Shown: piece by piece, positions 12,002-22,528 of the stretch
How positions within the stretch are numbered: the stretch's first letter is position 1
How the letters are laid out: each line of letters opens with the position of its first letter
Source: Leucocoprinus leucothites
Taxonomy: Eukaryota > Basidiomycota > Agaricomycetes > Agaricales > Agaricaceae
DNA: 64,000 nt
Direction of reading: 5' to 3'
Assembly: GCA_013368445.1 (NCBI GenBank)
Contig: JAACJO010000052.1
Location: 1-64,000, forward strand
Translations under genes and position numbers: made by a program
Notes under the pieces: generated by a model
What the model was told of the DNA's origin: nothing
Database searches by the model: none
The model's input: only the letters and a program-made list of their open reading frames with translations

Positions 12002-12947
12002 GTGCCAGTTATATCACCTATAGAAGAACAGCTTGAACAAATCCAGTCTCAACTACAGTCACTCAGCATCAGGCAAGCACAGTCACTACAACAAGAAGCC
12101 ATGGCTAAAGGAAACAACCAGTTAGAACTCAGCAGTGTGATTGATGCAAAGTCAAAAGTCCCAGAACCAGGATACTTTAATAGAAACAGAAAACAGTTTG
12201 CAGATTGGTGGAGGATAATGGCCTTCTACCTCAAGTTCAACAAGATAGAAGTAGCAGATGAGAAGTTCATCATGATACTCACTTGCCTTAGAGGAGGTAC
12301 AGCTAGTGCTTTTGCAGAGATGGAGCTAGCAAAACTCAGTCAAAAGGATGACTCCATAGATTGGAAGAGATGGGAGGCGGATTTCAAGAAGCTATTCAGT
12401 GATGATGCACTGCAATCAAATGCTGAATGGATCATCGAGTTATTCAAGCAAGGAAAAAAGCACGTTGCTGACTTCCTTATTGAATTTGAAACACTTGAAA
12501 TCCTAGCCCAAGTCAACAATACACATGCCAAATTCCTTCTCAAAAAAACACACACCATAACATCATCAAAGCCATACTTGGCTATCCTCCAGACAACATC
12601 CCAACCTCCTACAAAGAGTGGAAAAAGGCCATCCTCTCTGTTGACAAGGATACAAGTCCACAGAAATCTGCCAAGACACTCACACAGGATCAGGAATCAC
12701 CTATGGAGGCAATGGCCAACCCATGGAGATAGGAAGAATGGAAGGAAGGAAATCTCTCAAGTGCTATGCATGTGACAAGCCAGGTCACATTGCCAAGAAC
12801 TGCCAAAACCCCAAGAAACCCAAGTGCTTTACTTGTGGACATTTTGGGCACATGGCTAACAAGTGCAATACCAAGAGAGTCAAAGTCAGAGGTGTGGAAG
12901 ACAAGGAGTCTGAAGAAAAGGAGGATTTTGTTGAAGGCTCAGAGTGA
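12002..12947 (+). pseudogene. Gyp2 gag with two CCHC zinc knuckles
   Basis: The open frame begins with a Q-rich coiled-coil-like segment (EEQLEQIQSQLQSLS) and continues through a Ty3-type gag core (FNRNRKQFADWWRIMAFYL, GGTASAFAEMELA). At the A-rich run near 12541-12547 the frame shifts. Downstream homology (GYPPDNIPTSYKEWKKAI) continues in another frame, so one or more bases were gained or lost there. The zinc-knuckle block follows at about 12752-12850 with CYACDKPGHIAKNC and CFTCGHFGHMANKC, both exact C-x2-C-x4-H-x4-C, then an acidic tail. The protein would bind and package element RNA. It is broken here. Confidence 0.88.
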
Positions 12948-13990
12948 GTGCAAACAACTGGGCCCATGTATCTAAAGCTCCATTCCATAATAATTATGTC
13001 ATTCCCCAAAGACAGAGCAAAGTGCGAGAGATAATAATCCAGCAAATAATCCAGACACCTCAAGGCCCACAGAAAATCACTGCCCTTGTAGACTCAGGAT
13101 GCCAGTCAACAAGTATTGCCAAAGAAATTGTTGAAATAGAGAACCTACAGACAAGCAAATTAACAGAACCAATTGAAGTCTTCAATGCAGACAGAACAAG
13201 AAACACACAGGGACACATCACAGACTATGTCACACTCAAAATGGACACCAACAGTCATGCAAAACAAATACAAGCAGTAGTAACCCAACTTGATTCATGC
13301 AATGTATTCCTTGGATATGACTGGTTGATGAAGCACAGCCCAAAGATAGATTGGCAAGAAAGAGTTATATAATTTACCAGATACCCCAACAACTGCATAG
13401 TACACCAGGATGGACACTCAACAACCAGGATGCAGACAAGCACAGACCAACCCACAAGAGCAGAAGAAGATGAACCAGACCCCACAAATAAAGAAGACCT
13501 ACTGCTGTATATCCAGCAATTCACACATCTCTTCAACAAGCAAAATTTCGAGAAACTCCCCAAAAGATCAGAATGGGACCATGAAATCAACCTTATACCA
13601 GATGCACCACCAGAATTATCTGCCAAAGTCTACTCAATGACCATCAAAGAAGAGGAAGAATTGGACAAGTTCTTGAAGGAAAACCTCAACTCAGGGTATA
13701 TATGACCTTCTAAATCTCCATATGCAGCACCTTGCTTCTTTATTCCCAAGAAAGACAGATCCAAACAACTGGTACAAGATTATCAAAGGCTTAACAAGTA
13801 CACCATAAAGGACAAAACACCACTTTCCCTGATCAATGATGTTATCAACAAACTCAAGAATGCCAAGTACTTCAACAAACTTGACATCATCTGGGGTTAC
13901 AACAACATTTGAATCAAAGAGGGAAATAAGTGGAAGGCAGCATTTCTCACAAACAGAGGACTTTTCGAGCCTACAGGAAGAATTACTGGA
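12944..13990 (+). pseudogene. Gyp2 protease and N-terminal reverse transcriptase
   Basis: Retropepsin-like segment with the catalytic triplet in ITALVDSGCQSTSIAKE and the flap-side VFLGYDWLMKHSPKIDW, ending at a stop at 13372. An RT N-terminus follows with EEEELDKFLKENLNSGYI, a stop, then SPYAAPCFFIPKKD, LVQDYQRLNKYTIKD and FNKLDIIWGYNNI. The sequence stops matching RT after KEGNKWKAAFLTNRGLFEPT near 13980. The catalytic YxDD region is absent, deleted. Confidence 0.88.
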
Positions 13991-15395
13991 AGGAATAAGG
14001 AAAACGAGGCAATGGGAAACAGAAGTGGTCAAGGGTCTACAGGAAAACAAAGATCTATTCTGGGAAAACAATGGGATTGTATTCCAACAAGGATGCATCT
14101 ACCTACCAAAATCCACAAACATCTGAGAACAAGTACTCCAAGATCACCATGACCCTCCAGACATGGGACACCTGGGCCAACATTGGATGTTAGAAATCCT
14201 CAAAAGGACATATTGGTGGCCAGGGATGATGAAACAGGTCAAACAATTTATCAAGGGATGTGATATCTGTCAAAGGAACAAGATCAACTGACAAGGCTGG
14301 AAAGTCCCACTACACCTGCTATCCACAGCAGATGGAACCTAGACAGATATTACAGTTGTCATGATTAGACTGCTACCAAGTTCCCAGGGAAAGGATGCCA
14401 TCCTGGTGGTGGATAGATTCACCAAGATAATCTGACTAATACCCACCATGACAAACCTAACATCCCAAGACCTAGCAACATTATACCAAGATGAGATATG
14501 GAAAATCCACTGAGTTCCCAAAAGGGTGGTCAGTGACAGAGGTCCACAATTTGCATCAAAATTCATCAAACATCTATACAAAGCCATAGAAATACAATGA
14601 CACATGTCTATGGTATATCACCCACAGTCAGATAGCCAGACAGAAAGAATCAACCAAGAAATTAAGTCATTCCTATGTGACTATGTCAACTATACCCAAG
14701 ACAACTGGACAAACTGGATCATAGTACCTGAATTCCAATACAATGACAAGATCCACTGTACCACAAGGTATACACCATTCTTCCTTAACCAAGGATGACA
14801 CTCATGGAAGGAAAACCTGACAGTCAAAATACCAACACCAGTGGTGTCCCAATTCCTACTAGAACTACAAGAAGTGAGGGAAAAGACCACAAAAGCACTA
14901 GAAGGCAATTGGCAAAGGATGAAACAGTCACATGAGGAGGGGCAAATATGGGACAATCAATTCAAAGCAGGAGACATGGTCTAGCTGGAAGGATCAAATA
15001 TCAAGAGCAACCAACCATCACAGAAGTTAGATCACCTCCAATATGGACCATTCCCAGTTGTGGAACCAGTAGGAGATAGAGCCTACTAACTAGAGTTACC
15101 AGCAAACTAGGCCATCCATGACATATTCAATGAATCTCTGTTGCTTCTATTCCATGGACTAGAGTTTGACAGCCAAAGAATGCCAGTGCCACTGCCACCC
15201 AAGATCATCAATTCAGAAGAGGAGTTTGAAGTCAAAGAAATCAGAGGTCAGTGAAAACGTGGCTGAGAAATTCAATACCTCATCCACTGGAAAGGGTTTG
15301 GTGATGAGGAAGACTCATGGGAGCCAATAACAAATCTGGGAAATGCCAAGGAAGCCATCAAAGCATTCAATGCAAGGTTTAACACTGAGCATTGA
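13991..15395 (+). pseudogene. Gyp2 integrase and chromodomain
   Basis: Resumes in the region before the integrase zinc finger. HLGQHWMLEILKRTYWWPGM with CDICQRNKIN forms the HHCC region. Core fragments are KDAILVVDRFTKII, VVSDRGPQFASKF and YHPQSDSQTERINQEI, so the second Asp and the Glu are visible. A C-terminal chromodomain (IQYLIHWKGFGDEDSWEP) ends at about 15395. At least eight in-frame stops interrupt it. A chromodomain would direct integration to marked chromatin. Confidence 0.88.
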
Positions 15396-15410
15396 ACTTC
15401 ACAAACACCA

Positions 15411-16370
15411 TGACACCCCAAAGAGCTCTCACCCCCTACCCAGCCTTCAAAGCCTTTGAAACCCTCATCACTGCCCACAGCATCACCCTATCCTCCAATA
15501 GCCTCCACAACAGCATGCAAGCCCTAGTACACATTAGGGAAATGTTCATCTCTATCCAAACCACATCTAACTGTATTAGAGGCATTGTCAATGACATCAG
15601 CACTGACCTGCTCTCCCAGGCAGCAGCCAGAAAGAACAGACAAGAAACCCTTGAACACCTCGGACAATTCCAAATCCTCCTAGGCAATATTGCCTACTCT
15701 GACTTCAACAACCAAGTTATGTCTATCTTAGTGGGTATGGCAGAATAAGTCACAAAGGGCACTGACATCAATGGTGAAGACAAAGAGAATGCATTGGCCT
15801 GTCTTATGTTGACTCTCATCAACAACCAACTGGCTTACTACATCAATGACTCCTCAGTGTCTTCATCCACATTCTCCCTGTCTACATCCTCTCCTCTGCC
15901 TAAACAAGAAGCAATGGAAACAGACATCCCACCACTCCCAGAAACACACCTCCACCTACTCTTGACAAGGAAGTAGACCACTTCAATAGGATACTCAGCT
16001 ACTACCAAGCACTGGAAGAAGCCATATCTGTTGAAGCCAACAGCTTCCAGATGTGAAAAACCCTCAAAGATGGTGGAGAGTCAGACCCCAAGTACTGGAG
16101 GGCCATTATGCATCACCTTATTTAATTCTGCCATAATGACCACATAACCTACCATGCCACCCTGATCTGACTCTTCACTGCAGGACCCAACCATACCTGG
16201 TTCTTCATTGGTCACAAACCTATCAATGACTGATTCATGCTTGGTCTGACTAAGAAGAAAGTGGCTGCATACATCACCCATTGACTACAACAACCCCCAA
16301 CTTTTGAAGAAGCCCAGAATTTCCTAGCACAATTTACATTTCTAGTATGTTCTATTTTACATGGACCATT
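15411..16370 (+). pseudogene. Gyp2 third ORF downstream of integrase
   Basis: It begins at ATG 15411, 16 nt past the integrase stop (15393-15395). An open segment (starting MTPQRALTPYPAF) has a helical stretch (LSQAAARKNRQETLEHLGQF) and reaches a stop at 15748. Coding character continues in the same region with stops (DKENALACLMLTLINNQLAY, later DHFNRILSYYQALEEAISVE). No known domain is recognised. It occupies the same slot as the third ORF of Gyp3 (between chromodomain and 3' LTR), although the sequences do not look alike. It may be an accessory protein; its function is unknown. Confidence 0.55.
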
Positions 16371-16413
16371 ACAGTAGTTTTCATGAGGACATGAACACTT
16401 GAAGGGGAGCTAA

Positions 16414-16680
16414 TGTTATGCACAGCCCAGATACACAGCCTCACATAGCATTATTCAGCTATCATCATATTCTTAGTCATCCCCTTAGTCAGTATGACTC
16501 CTTGCTTACCCATCCATTTCTATTCTTAGACTCTTATAACTCATTCTCTTAGTATATAAACCCTGTAGCTACACTGTAGTACCTTATGCTTTATTAACTT
16601 GTTCTTCTTCCCTTTGCTCTCTCATTGCTCTCAAGTCTTTACACACTTGTGATAGCCAAGTTCCAGCTTAGATCATAACA
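16414..16680 (+). repeat. Gyp2 3' LTR
   Basis: Partner of 11484-11747, preceded by the purine tract GAAGGGGAGCTAA and followed by the CATTG duplication. Confidence 0.92.
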
Positions 16681-19077
16681 CATTGGATAAGCTGATGTTG
16701 GGTGTTGGGAATTTGGTCCAATATGCAGGACCAATAGAGAGCTGCAAAGCCTCTCTCTTCAACTCCTCAATGTAGTGCTCTAGATGAAGGCACTTGGCCA
16801 TAGTGAAGGTAGAGGGTTTGGTGATATAGAAAGGGCTATACCTAGTTTTTGGGTACAACCTGAATGTATGTATGATGGTCCATCTCCCATAAAAGACATC
16901 ACAGATGTCCTGTCTCCTATAGGGGTACCTGGTCCTAGCCTTGAATGCCTCTACACCCCAAAAGGCCATGGAATACAAACCATCATATTTGGTGGTGTGG
17001 ATGAGAGTAGGAGGCTTATTTAACTATGAGCTTGTGAGCTCCATGGGTTCTGATGATGACTTGGGGCTTACTTCAGTGTAACAAATTATCTAAACAGAAT
17101 ATGGATGTTTCTGTCAGTCTTCCAAGGTGATGTACATGGTCCAATGGTATGGAGTAGGAGCAATGGTGTATATTTTGGGGGCAAATAGCTCAGTTTACAA
17201 GGATTTAAAACATTAGCTTGCACTTTTTTGTGTGTTATGGTAGGTTTGTTTGATGCCCCAATCCCAAGTTGTACATACTGACTGGCATATTTTGGAGCAC
17301 CTATGACACTCAAATTTAATCTCAGAGCTGTTTGACCACCTGCTTCATCCACTGAAGCTTCCTGATTTGCTTGACTTGATTTTTATGGGATTTGATCTTG
17401 CAATTATGCCTGCATTGAGCTTAGCAACATGCTGTAGACATGTCTTTGGCTGCTTCAAAGATTGTGATTTGCTCTGCCTGGAAAAATCATGTACCAAGCA
17501 AGCAAATCCAGCTTCAAGAATTGTAAGCCAGCTCCCTGCAATTATGGGAGCTGATCTGAATACACATTCTCAGCCTGGTTATTAATTCCTTTGTCTAGTT
17601 CAACAGCTATACTTGAAGCTGAAAATTTTCTGTACTTCAAGTCTACCAAATCTGACATGGTAGATCTGTCTAGTTCTCTATTCAGATGAATGATCTGGTG
17701 CTGATCATACATGGCCACCCTAGAATTCCTCTATGAATACAGATCAGGCTATCTCATCCATACACATCTATTTAACTGAAAATTTTATTCTCCTTAGATG
17801 CCTAGTCTTCTTTGCAGGGTGTCCAGTCTTTTCTGAACTATGTTTCTACAGAAAACTGTCTTCTCCACCACCACCCCTATGCCTTTCAGCAACCTGCAAA
17901 TGTTTCCCTGTGATCTGCTTTAGTTCTGCTTGGACTGCTGCTGTCAGTAAGTATGCAATATGCTTGGTGGATTCCTAGTGCTCCTTAACCTTGCAAAAGT
18001 CTCACCCTTCCTGTATAGAAGTCCATAATTCTGACTTTGGGACTTGGCAAGGGATGATGGCCTTCATTACCCTGATCAGTAATATTCATATTGCAGCCCA
18101 GTCTATCTTGTGAGAACTTGTTGCTGTCATGGACCTTCCATTCCATTGATCTATTTTAGAGTGTAATACAGGTACTCCAAGCAGTGGTGGAGCAAGCACC
18201 TGTTGCAGCTAGCCTTGTTCCCACCCCAAAGTAGGCAAGTAACCATAAAAGTCATACTAATGTTATTGGCTATTCTTGATATGATAGGACCTAGTTTCAG
18301 CTGTTTCCTAATAATTTGTACCAGATGATTCATCTAATATATACCTGGTTCAGGGTTCAACTAGGATATGGCAGGATCCCACTTATTTTGGTGAACTGTC
18401 CATCATAGTTCCTGGAATAACAGATGTCCTAGTAACCATTCATAGCTGAATCCTGTCTTCTTTTGAGGCACCAGTGGCTCTTCTAGATACTACTTTCCTG
18501 AAATAGTTTAGTGAGCTACTGGGGTCACCAGCATTTTTAGTAGAACTGCAATCTCGATTTGCTACTTGGCTCTGGTCTTATACTATAAGCCCACCCAATT
18601 GATCAGCCCACCTCCCTATTGATGAGTGGCTTTTCCATTCTTGATCATTTACTAATAGAGCCATTTTCAGTTTCTGTGCCAACAAGCCCAAAGAGATTTT
18701 TGAATTGGCTTGTTTTGCAAGTAACACATGGTGTGACAGCACCTGTTCTGGTGAAATGATTGGTTGCCAACAGGAGACTGTCATTACTTCTCTACAAGTA
18801 GGCCAAATATGCAATGATGTCATTAATGGCATATCGAAACAATATTAATAGGGGTGGCTATTTGGTTTAAGTTGTATTTGTTGTCAGTGGCTGGTATCTA
18901 TGAAATATGGCCTCTGAATGAGATGGTTTTTGAGTCCATTGAAGTTAGTTCTCTGCTTTTTTAAGCAAGGGTACCAATGGAGAGGTGACAACTGTGGCAG
19001 TGCCAGAAAGTTAATGCAAGCATGATGGCCCATCTGTCATTGGCTAGTAACCCAGTACAGAGAAATGTAATCAGAGA
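16681..19077 (-). other. Unassigned DNA between Gyp2 and Gyp3, minus-strand coding-like pieces
   Basis: Minus-strand open stretches at 16673-16978 (e.g. SPFYITKPSTFTMAKCLHLE), 17086-17352 and 18578-18832 have ordinary amino-acid composition but no recognised domain. They may be exons or fragments of a host gene broken by Gyp2 and Gyp3. I could not link them by convincing splice sites. A transposon of unknown type is an alternative. Confidence 0.25.
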
Positions 19078-19082
19078 GATTT

Positions 19083-19736
19083 TGTTATGTATATTGATTA
19101 TATCTAGCATTTGTTCCATCTATAACACGAAGTCGATATTAGCTTTACTTAAGTAATATCGCAATTATGTTTCTTCTTATTTGTTCTTGTATTTTCTCGT
19201 TTGTTTTGACTCATTTACTTTGTCTGATTATGACTCGTTATGACTTGTTTGGTTTTGTTTATATTTTGATGACATGTGATATAGCTGCGCTATATTTGGA
19301 CTTACCTTGTGATTGATCAGATGATCAAAGAAGAACTTCTTTAGAAGAACTTCTAAAGCTTCTTTGACAGATCGCGTCTTATATAGTTTAATTAGCGTTA
19401 AGGAAGCTGTACGCTTCTCTTCTTTCATTAGAAGCCCTTAGCCCTAGTTAATAATAGATACCGACTTGTATCGTATATAAGTCATCGACATCTACCAAGG
19501 AGAAACATCGTTTCTACTTGGTTAGGTGGAGACTCAATACGAGCCTTTATCTATACAAAGTCGAATTGAACTTAAGCTCTAAGATCTCAATTACTAAAGT
19601 CTTAACTCTATAATCGCCGTATTATAACTCTGACTTAGTAAACGACTTTGTCGCTTACCGAGAAGGAGTCCCCTTTGATAAGATCAACTCGATACTTATC
19701 GCGCCAGCTTAGGACCGGGCCGGCGTCACTATAACA
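19083..19736 (+). repeat. Gyp3 5' LTR
   Basis: TGTTATGT...ATAACA. It holds a hairpin-rich block at about 19326-19370 built from TTTAGAAG AA CTTCTAAA and a related repeat. A minus-strand open frame (19228-19428, 66 codons) recurs in the other copies. A TATATAAGTC motif lies near 19473. The LTR supplies promoter and polyadenylation functions. Confidence 0.95.
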
Positions 19737-20302
19737 TTAAGTAGAAATGATCCTTCTCTGTTAGCACAGAGCCGTTACTTTGCCCAGTAACCCAACAACG
19801 TTGCAAACACTGTCGATTTGGGTTATCGCGGTTATCGCACAAGCTGTCCCAAAACTATTGTGCATAACAACGAAGAAAGGGTCGACACACATTGCCAACT
19901 AGTGGAATAGTTGAGGATCACTCTTATTGATCTGAGCGATTACCCACGCTCTTAAAACATTTGGAGGCTTGTGAGAGCTAAGGTCGTTGTACCTAAATCT
20001 CAAATAAGATACCAGACCCGAGGGTAGATACTCGGAAGGGAGAAAATTGCCAGAAAGTTTGGCATATCTCTGAAGAATACCAGACCCGAGGGTAAATACT
20101 CGGAAGACAGTTTATCTGTTGAAAGTCTTAAGAGACTATAAATACACAGTCCTAGTGACTATAAGGTGAGTCCATAGCGACTATAAACTAATTTTCCAAC
20201 CACGGCAGAATCAAACTGCAAGTGTGATAATTGTCTTAAGGACAATTTACCATTTAAGACCATACCAGGTGTCTCTATAGGCACCCATAAACATAGTCCA
20301 CA
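19737..20302 (+). promoter_or_regulatory. Gyp3 leader with candidate intron and direct repeat
   Basis: About 570 nt before gag, with one ATG (19746) that reaches a stop after five codons. A direct repeat (ACCAGACCCGAGGGT-A-ATACTCGG) occurs at about 20011 and 20080. A consensus intron is visible: donor AAG/GTGAGT at 20166, branch site CTAAT at 20188-20192, acceptor GGCAG/ ending at 20208 (43 nt). I see no clear tRNA primer-binding site directly after the LTR. Confidence 0.5.
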
Positions 20303-22528
20303 ACGGACCCAACAGAGTTTGCAAGACAAGTTGAAATCTTCGCAAGAAGAGAATTTCCAGAAGAATCCTACAGTACCTACTACAGTGAAACCCGAAGAAC
20401 AAGATTCTACAGAAGTAAAGGATCAGGAAGATTCTATTACATCAAAGAACACGAAGGGAAAGTTGCCTACATCCCAATCAAGAAGGAACAAGAAGGAGTC
20501 CTTGAAGCCGAATACGCAGCAGTTGGTCACAAGCAACTTCACAGAACTGTCAAACAACAAATCCAAAGAGGAGCTGGTCTTGAAGAACTTCGAGACGTTA
20601 CCCAAGAACAGTACATTGAAGAAGCAGAAAGAAGACAAACTCCATTCCCAGAAACCCCTGCAGAATCTAGCAGGACCATTGAACCAGAACCAATCCTTGA
20701 CATTACCCCAAGAATTGAAGACACCTCACAAGACAATCATCCAGAGCCCAGAATTGACACTCCAAGTTCAGAAGAATCTGAATTTGACGAAGAAGACGAA
20801 GAAGAAGACGAAGAAGGAACAGATAGTGGAGAAAGAAGCCAACAAGAATCTGAAGGAAATCGAACAGAAGAGGAAGCAGAAGCACTCGCAAGGGCAATCG
20901 ACAATCTCAAACTTAAATCCCCAGAGAAACCCAGACTCGATAGACCCCCTTCTTACTCCTCGAGCCCAGCCCTTGGACATAGCCCAAGGTTCCTCAGTCC
21001 CATTACGAACCCTATCCCCTTTAGCTTTACCAATTCCCCCACCGGTATTGCCAGTACCAGTACCTTACCAACAACCAATCCCAACATTACTACAGCCAGT
21101 ACCACCATCACCGTACCCACTAACACCCAAACAAAAGGGAAAGCAAAGGCAGTTGTCACCAACACAGGAGGTTCTTCAAACCGAAGAAGTCCCACACCGC
21201 CACCACCAAATCCTCAAGGAGGACCACCAAGTCCCGGAGGTAATCCACCTGGAGGACCAGGAGGACCAGGAGGACCAGGAGGACCAGGAGGAGGACCACC
21301 AAATCCTAATCCAAACCCCCCGCCAAACCCAATGGCACAACCTCAAGCAGGATTCCAGCTTAAGTACCCAAAGCCCAACAGGTTTGATGGCAACCCAAGC
21401 TATTACAGACCATGGATGGCCGAAGTCGAACTCTACTTCGACTCATATGGTGTCACAGATGACCAATCAAGAATCAACTCCACCCTTGGATTACTCGATG
21501 GAGCTGCCAAGTTATGGCAGCAGGATTACAGACTTAGTCAAGCAACTGCAGCTACCCAAGCAGGATACACCCCACACACCTTCGATGAGTTCAAGAATGC
21601 GCTCGAACAGTCATTCGCTCCAACACAACAGAGCTTTGAGGCTGAGAGAGAGCTCCGCTATTATAGACAACAAAACAAATACATCGAAGAATACATCGCC
21701 AATTTTTCCGTCCTCGCCTCACGTGCAGGACTTACTGACAGCACTTCTCTCCGATCCTACTTCGCCGAAGGACTTGACAACGACGTCAGATTCGAAGCAA
21801 TTCGAGCTGACCCCCAAACCCTCGCAGAATGGAAAACAGCTGCAAGACAAGCATACAAAGTTGTCCAAGAGCAAAAGAGATACCGCATTGGAAATTCTAA
21901 TCCAGGATCTTCAAATAGATCAAGAAAGACCAAAAAGAATAGTAGACAACACGGATCCCAACCACGATATAATGACGTCTATAGTCAACCCCTATCTAGA
22001 CCCAGACGATCCGAGTGGGACATGGATATCGACAGAATATCAAGAGGAATATACCGATTATCAATCGAAGATGATCAGGAAGCAGATGACGGAGGTATAT
22101 ACGAACTTGGCACAGAAGATGATGATAATCCTGAAGAGGAGGAGAGTGAAGGAGAAGACATCAACCAAACGTACAATGAAGGACCAAGCAACACAGACAG
22201 AGATGTCTATGGGTCACTATACTCCCACATCATCAATAACGTTCTCACCGACGAACAAAGAATTGCACTCAAGAGAGGAGAATGCTTCTTCTGCCACAAG
22301 AAAGGACATTTCGCTAAATCTTGTCCGGCAAGGAAGGTTTGGTTTAAGTCAAGAGGAAAGACAAACATGGGATCGAAGCAGACGCAGAAGTCCCAGTCCA
22401 AACCGAAACAAGGGAATCGTAGACCTTTCAAGCCTAAAAGGAAAGATCCAGACGCCATGGTTTACGAAATAGAACAAGCTAGTGATGAAGACGACCCGTT
22501 TCAAGAATACTCAAACGAAAATTTTTGA
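20303..22528 (+). CDS. Gyp3 Gag polyprotein (non-AUG or 21332 start)
   Basis: The gag frame is open from about 20294 to the TGA at 22526-22528. It has no ATG until 21332, yet the upstream 340 codons look coding: charged N-terminus (EFARQVEIFARREFPEES), acidic run (EFDEEDEEEDEEG), P/T-rich linker and a glycine-proline repeat at 21236-21300. ACG at 20303 has A at -3 and G at +4 and could start translation. From 21332 (398 codons) come a Ty3-type gag core (YPKPNRFDGNPSYYRPWMAE, LLDGAAKLWQQDY), an acidic spacer and one zinc knuckle, CFFCHKKGHFAKSC. Gag assembles the virus-like particle and binds RNA. Its last codons hold the slippery site that leads into pol. Confidence 0.85.
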   Translation, partial: TDPTEFARQVEIFARREFPEESYSTYYSETRRTRFYRSKGSGRFYYIKEHEGKVAYIPIKKEQEGVLEAEYAAVGHKQLHRTVKQQIQRGAGLEELRDVTQEQYIEEAERRQTPFPETPAESSRTIEPEPILDITPRIEDTSQDNHPEPRIDTPSSEESEFDEEDEEEDEEGTDSGERSQQESEGNRTEEEAEALARAIDNLKLKSPEKPRLDRPPSYSSSPALGHSPRFLSPITNPIPFSFTNSPTGIASTSTLPTTNPNITTASTTITVPTNTQTKGKAKAVVTNTGGSSNRRSPTPPPPNPQGGPPSPGGNPPGGPGGPGGPGGPGGGPPNPNPNPPPNPMAQPQAGFQLKYPKPNRFDGNPSYYRPWMAEVELYFDSYGVTDDQSRINSTLGLLDGAAKLWQQDYRLSQATAATQAGYTPHTFDEFKNALEQSFAPTQQSFEAERELRYYRQQNKYIEEYIANFSVLASRAGLTDSTSLRSYFAEGLDNDVRFEAIRADPQTLAEWKTAARQAYKVVQEQKRYRIGNSNPGSSNRSRKTKKNSRQHGSQPRYNDVYSQPLSRPRRSEWDMDIDRISRGIYRLSIEDDQEADDGGIYELGTEDDDNPEEEESEGEDINQTYNEGPSNTDRDVYGSLYSHIINNVLTDEQRIALKRGECFFCHKKGHFAKSCPARKVWFKSRGKTNMGSKQTQKSQSKPKQGNRRPFKPKRKDPDAMVYEIEQASDEDDPFQEYSNENF
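22519..22525 (+). promoter_or_regulatory. -1 ribosomal frameshift site A_AAT_TTT
   Basis: In the gag frame the sequence reads GAA AAT TTT TGA. The heptamer AAATTTT at 22519-22525 fits X_XXY_YYZ and directly abuts the gag stop. A -1 slip reads TTG AGT ACT, exactly the pol frame, which has no ATG near its start. A downstream stem or pseudoknot was not computed. Confidence 0.8.

Larger units (their letters stand above)
11484..16680 (+). mobile_element. Gyp2: compact degenerate Ty3/gypsy chromovirus
   Basis: LTRs of 264 and 267 bp begin TGTTATGCACAGCCCAG and end CATAACA. They are flanked by a perfect CATTG duplication (11479-11483 and 16681-16685). The order is gag, two zinc knuckles, protease, N-terminal RT, [internal deletion], integrase, chromodomain, third ORF, purine tract (GAAGGGGAGCTAA), 3' LTR. 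Many stops and frame changes make it inactive, and the RT palm and RNase H are deleted. Confidence 0.93.
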
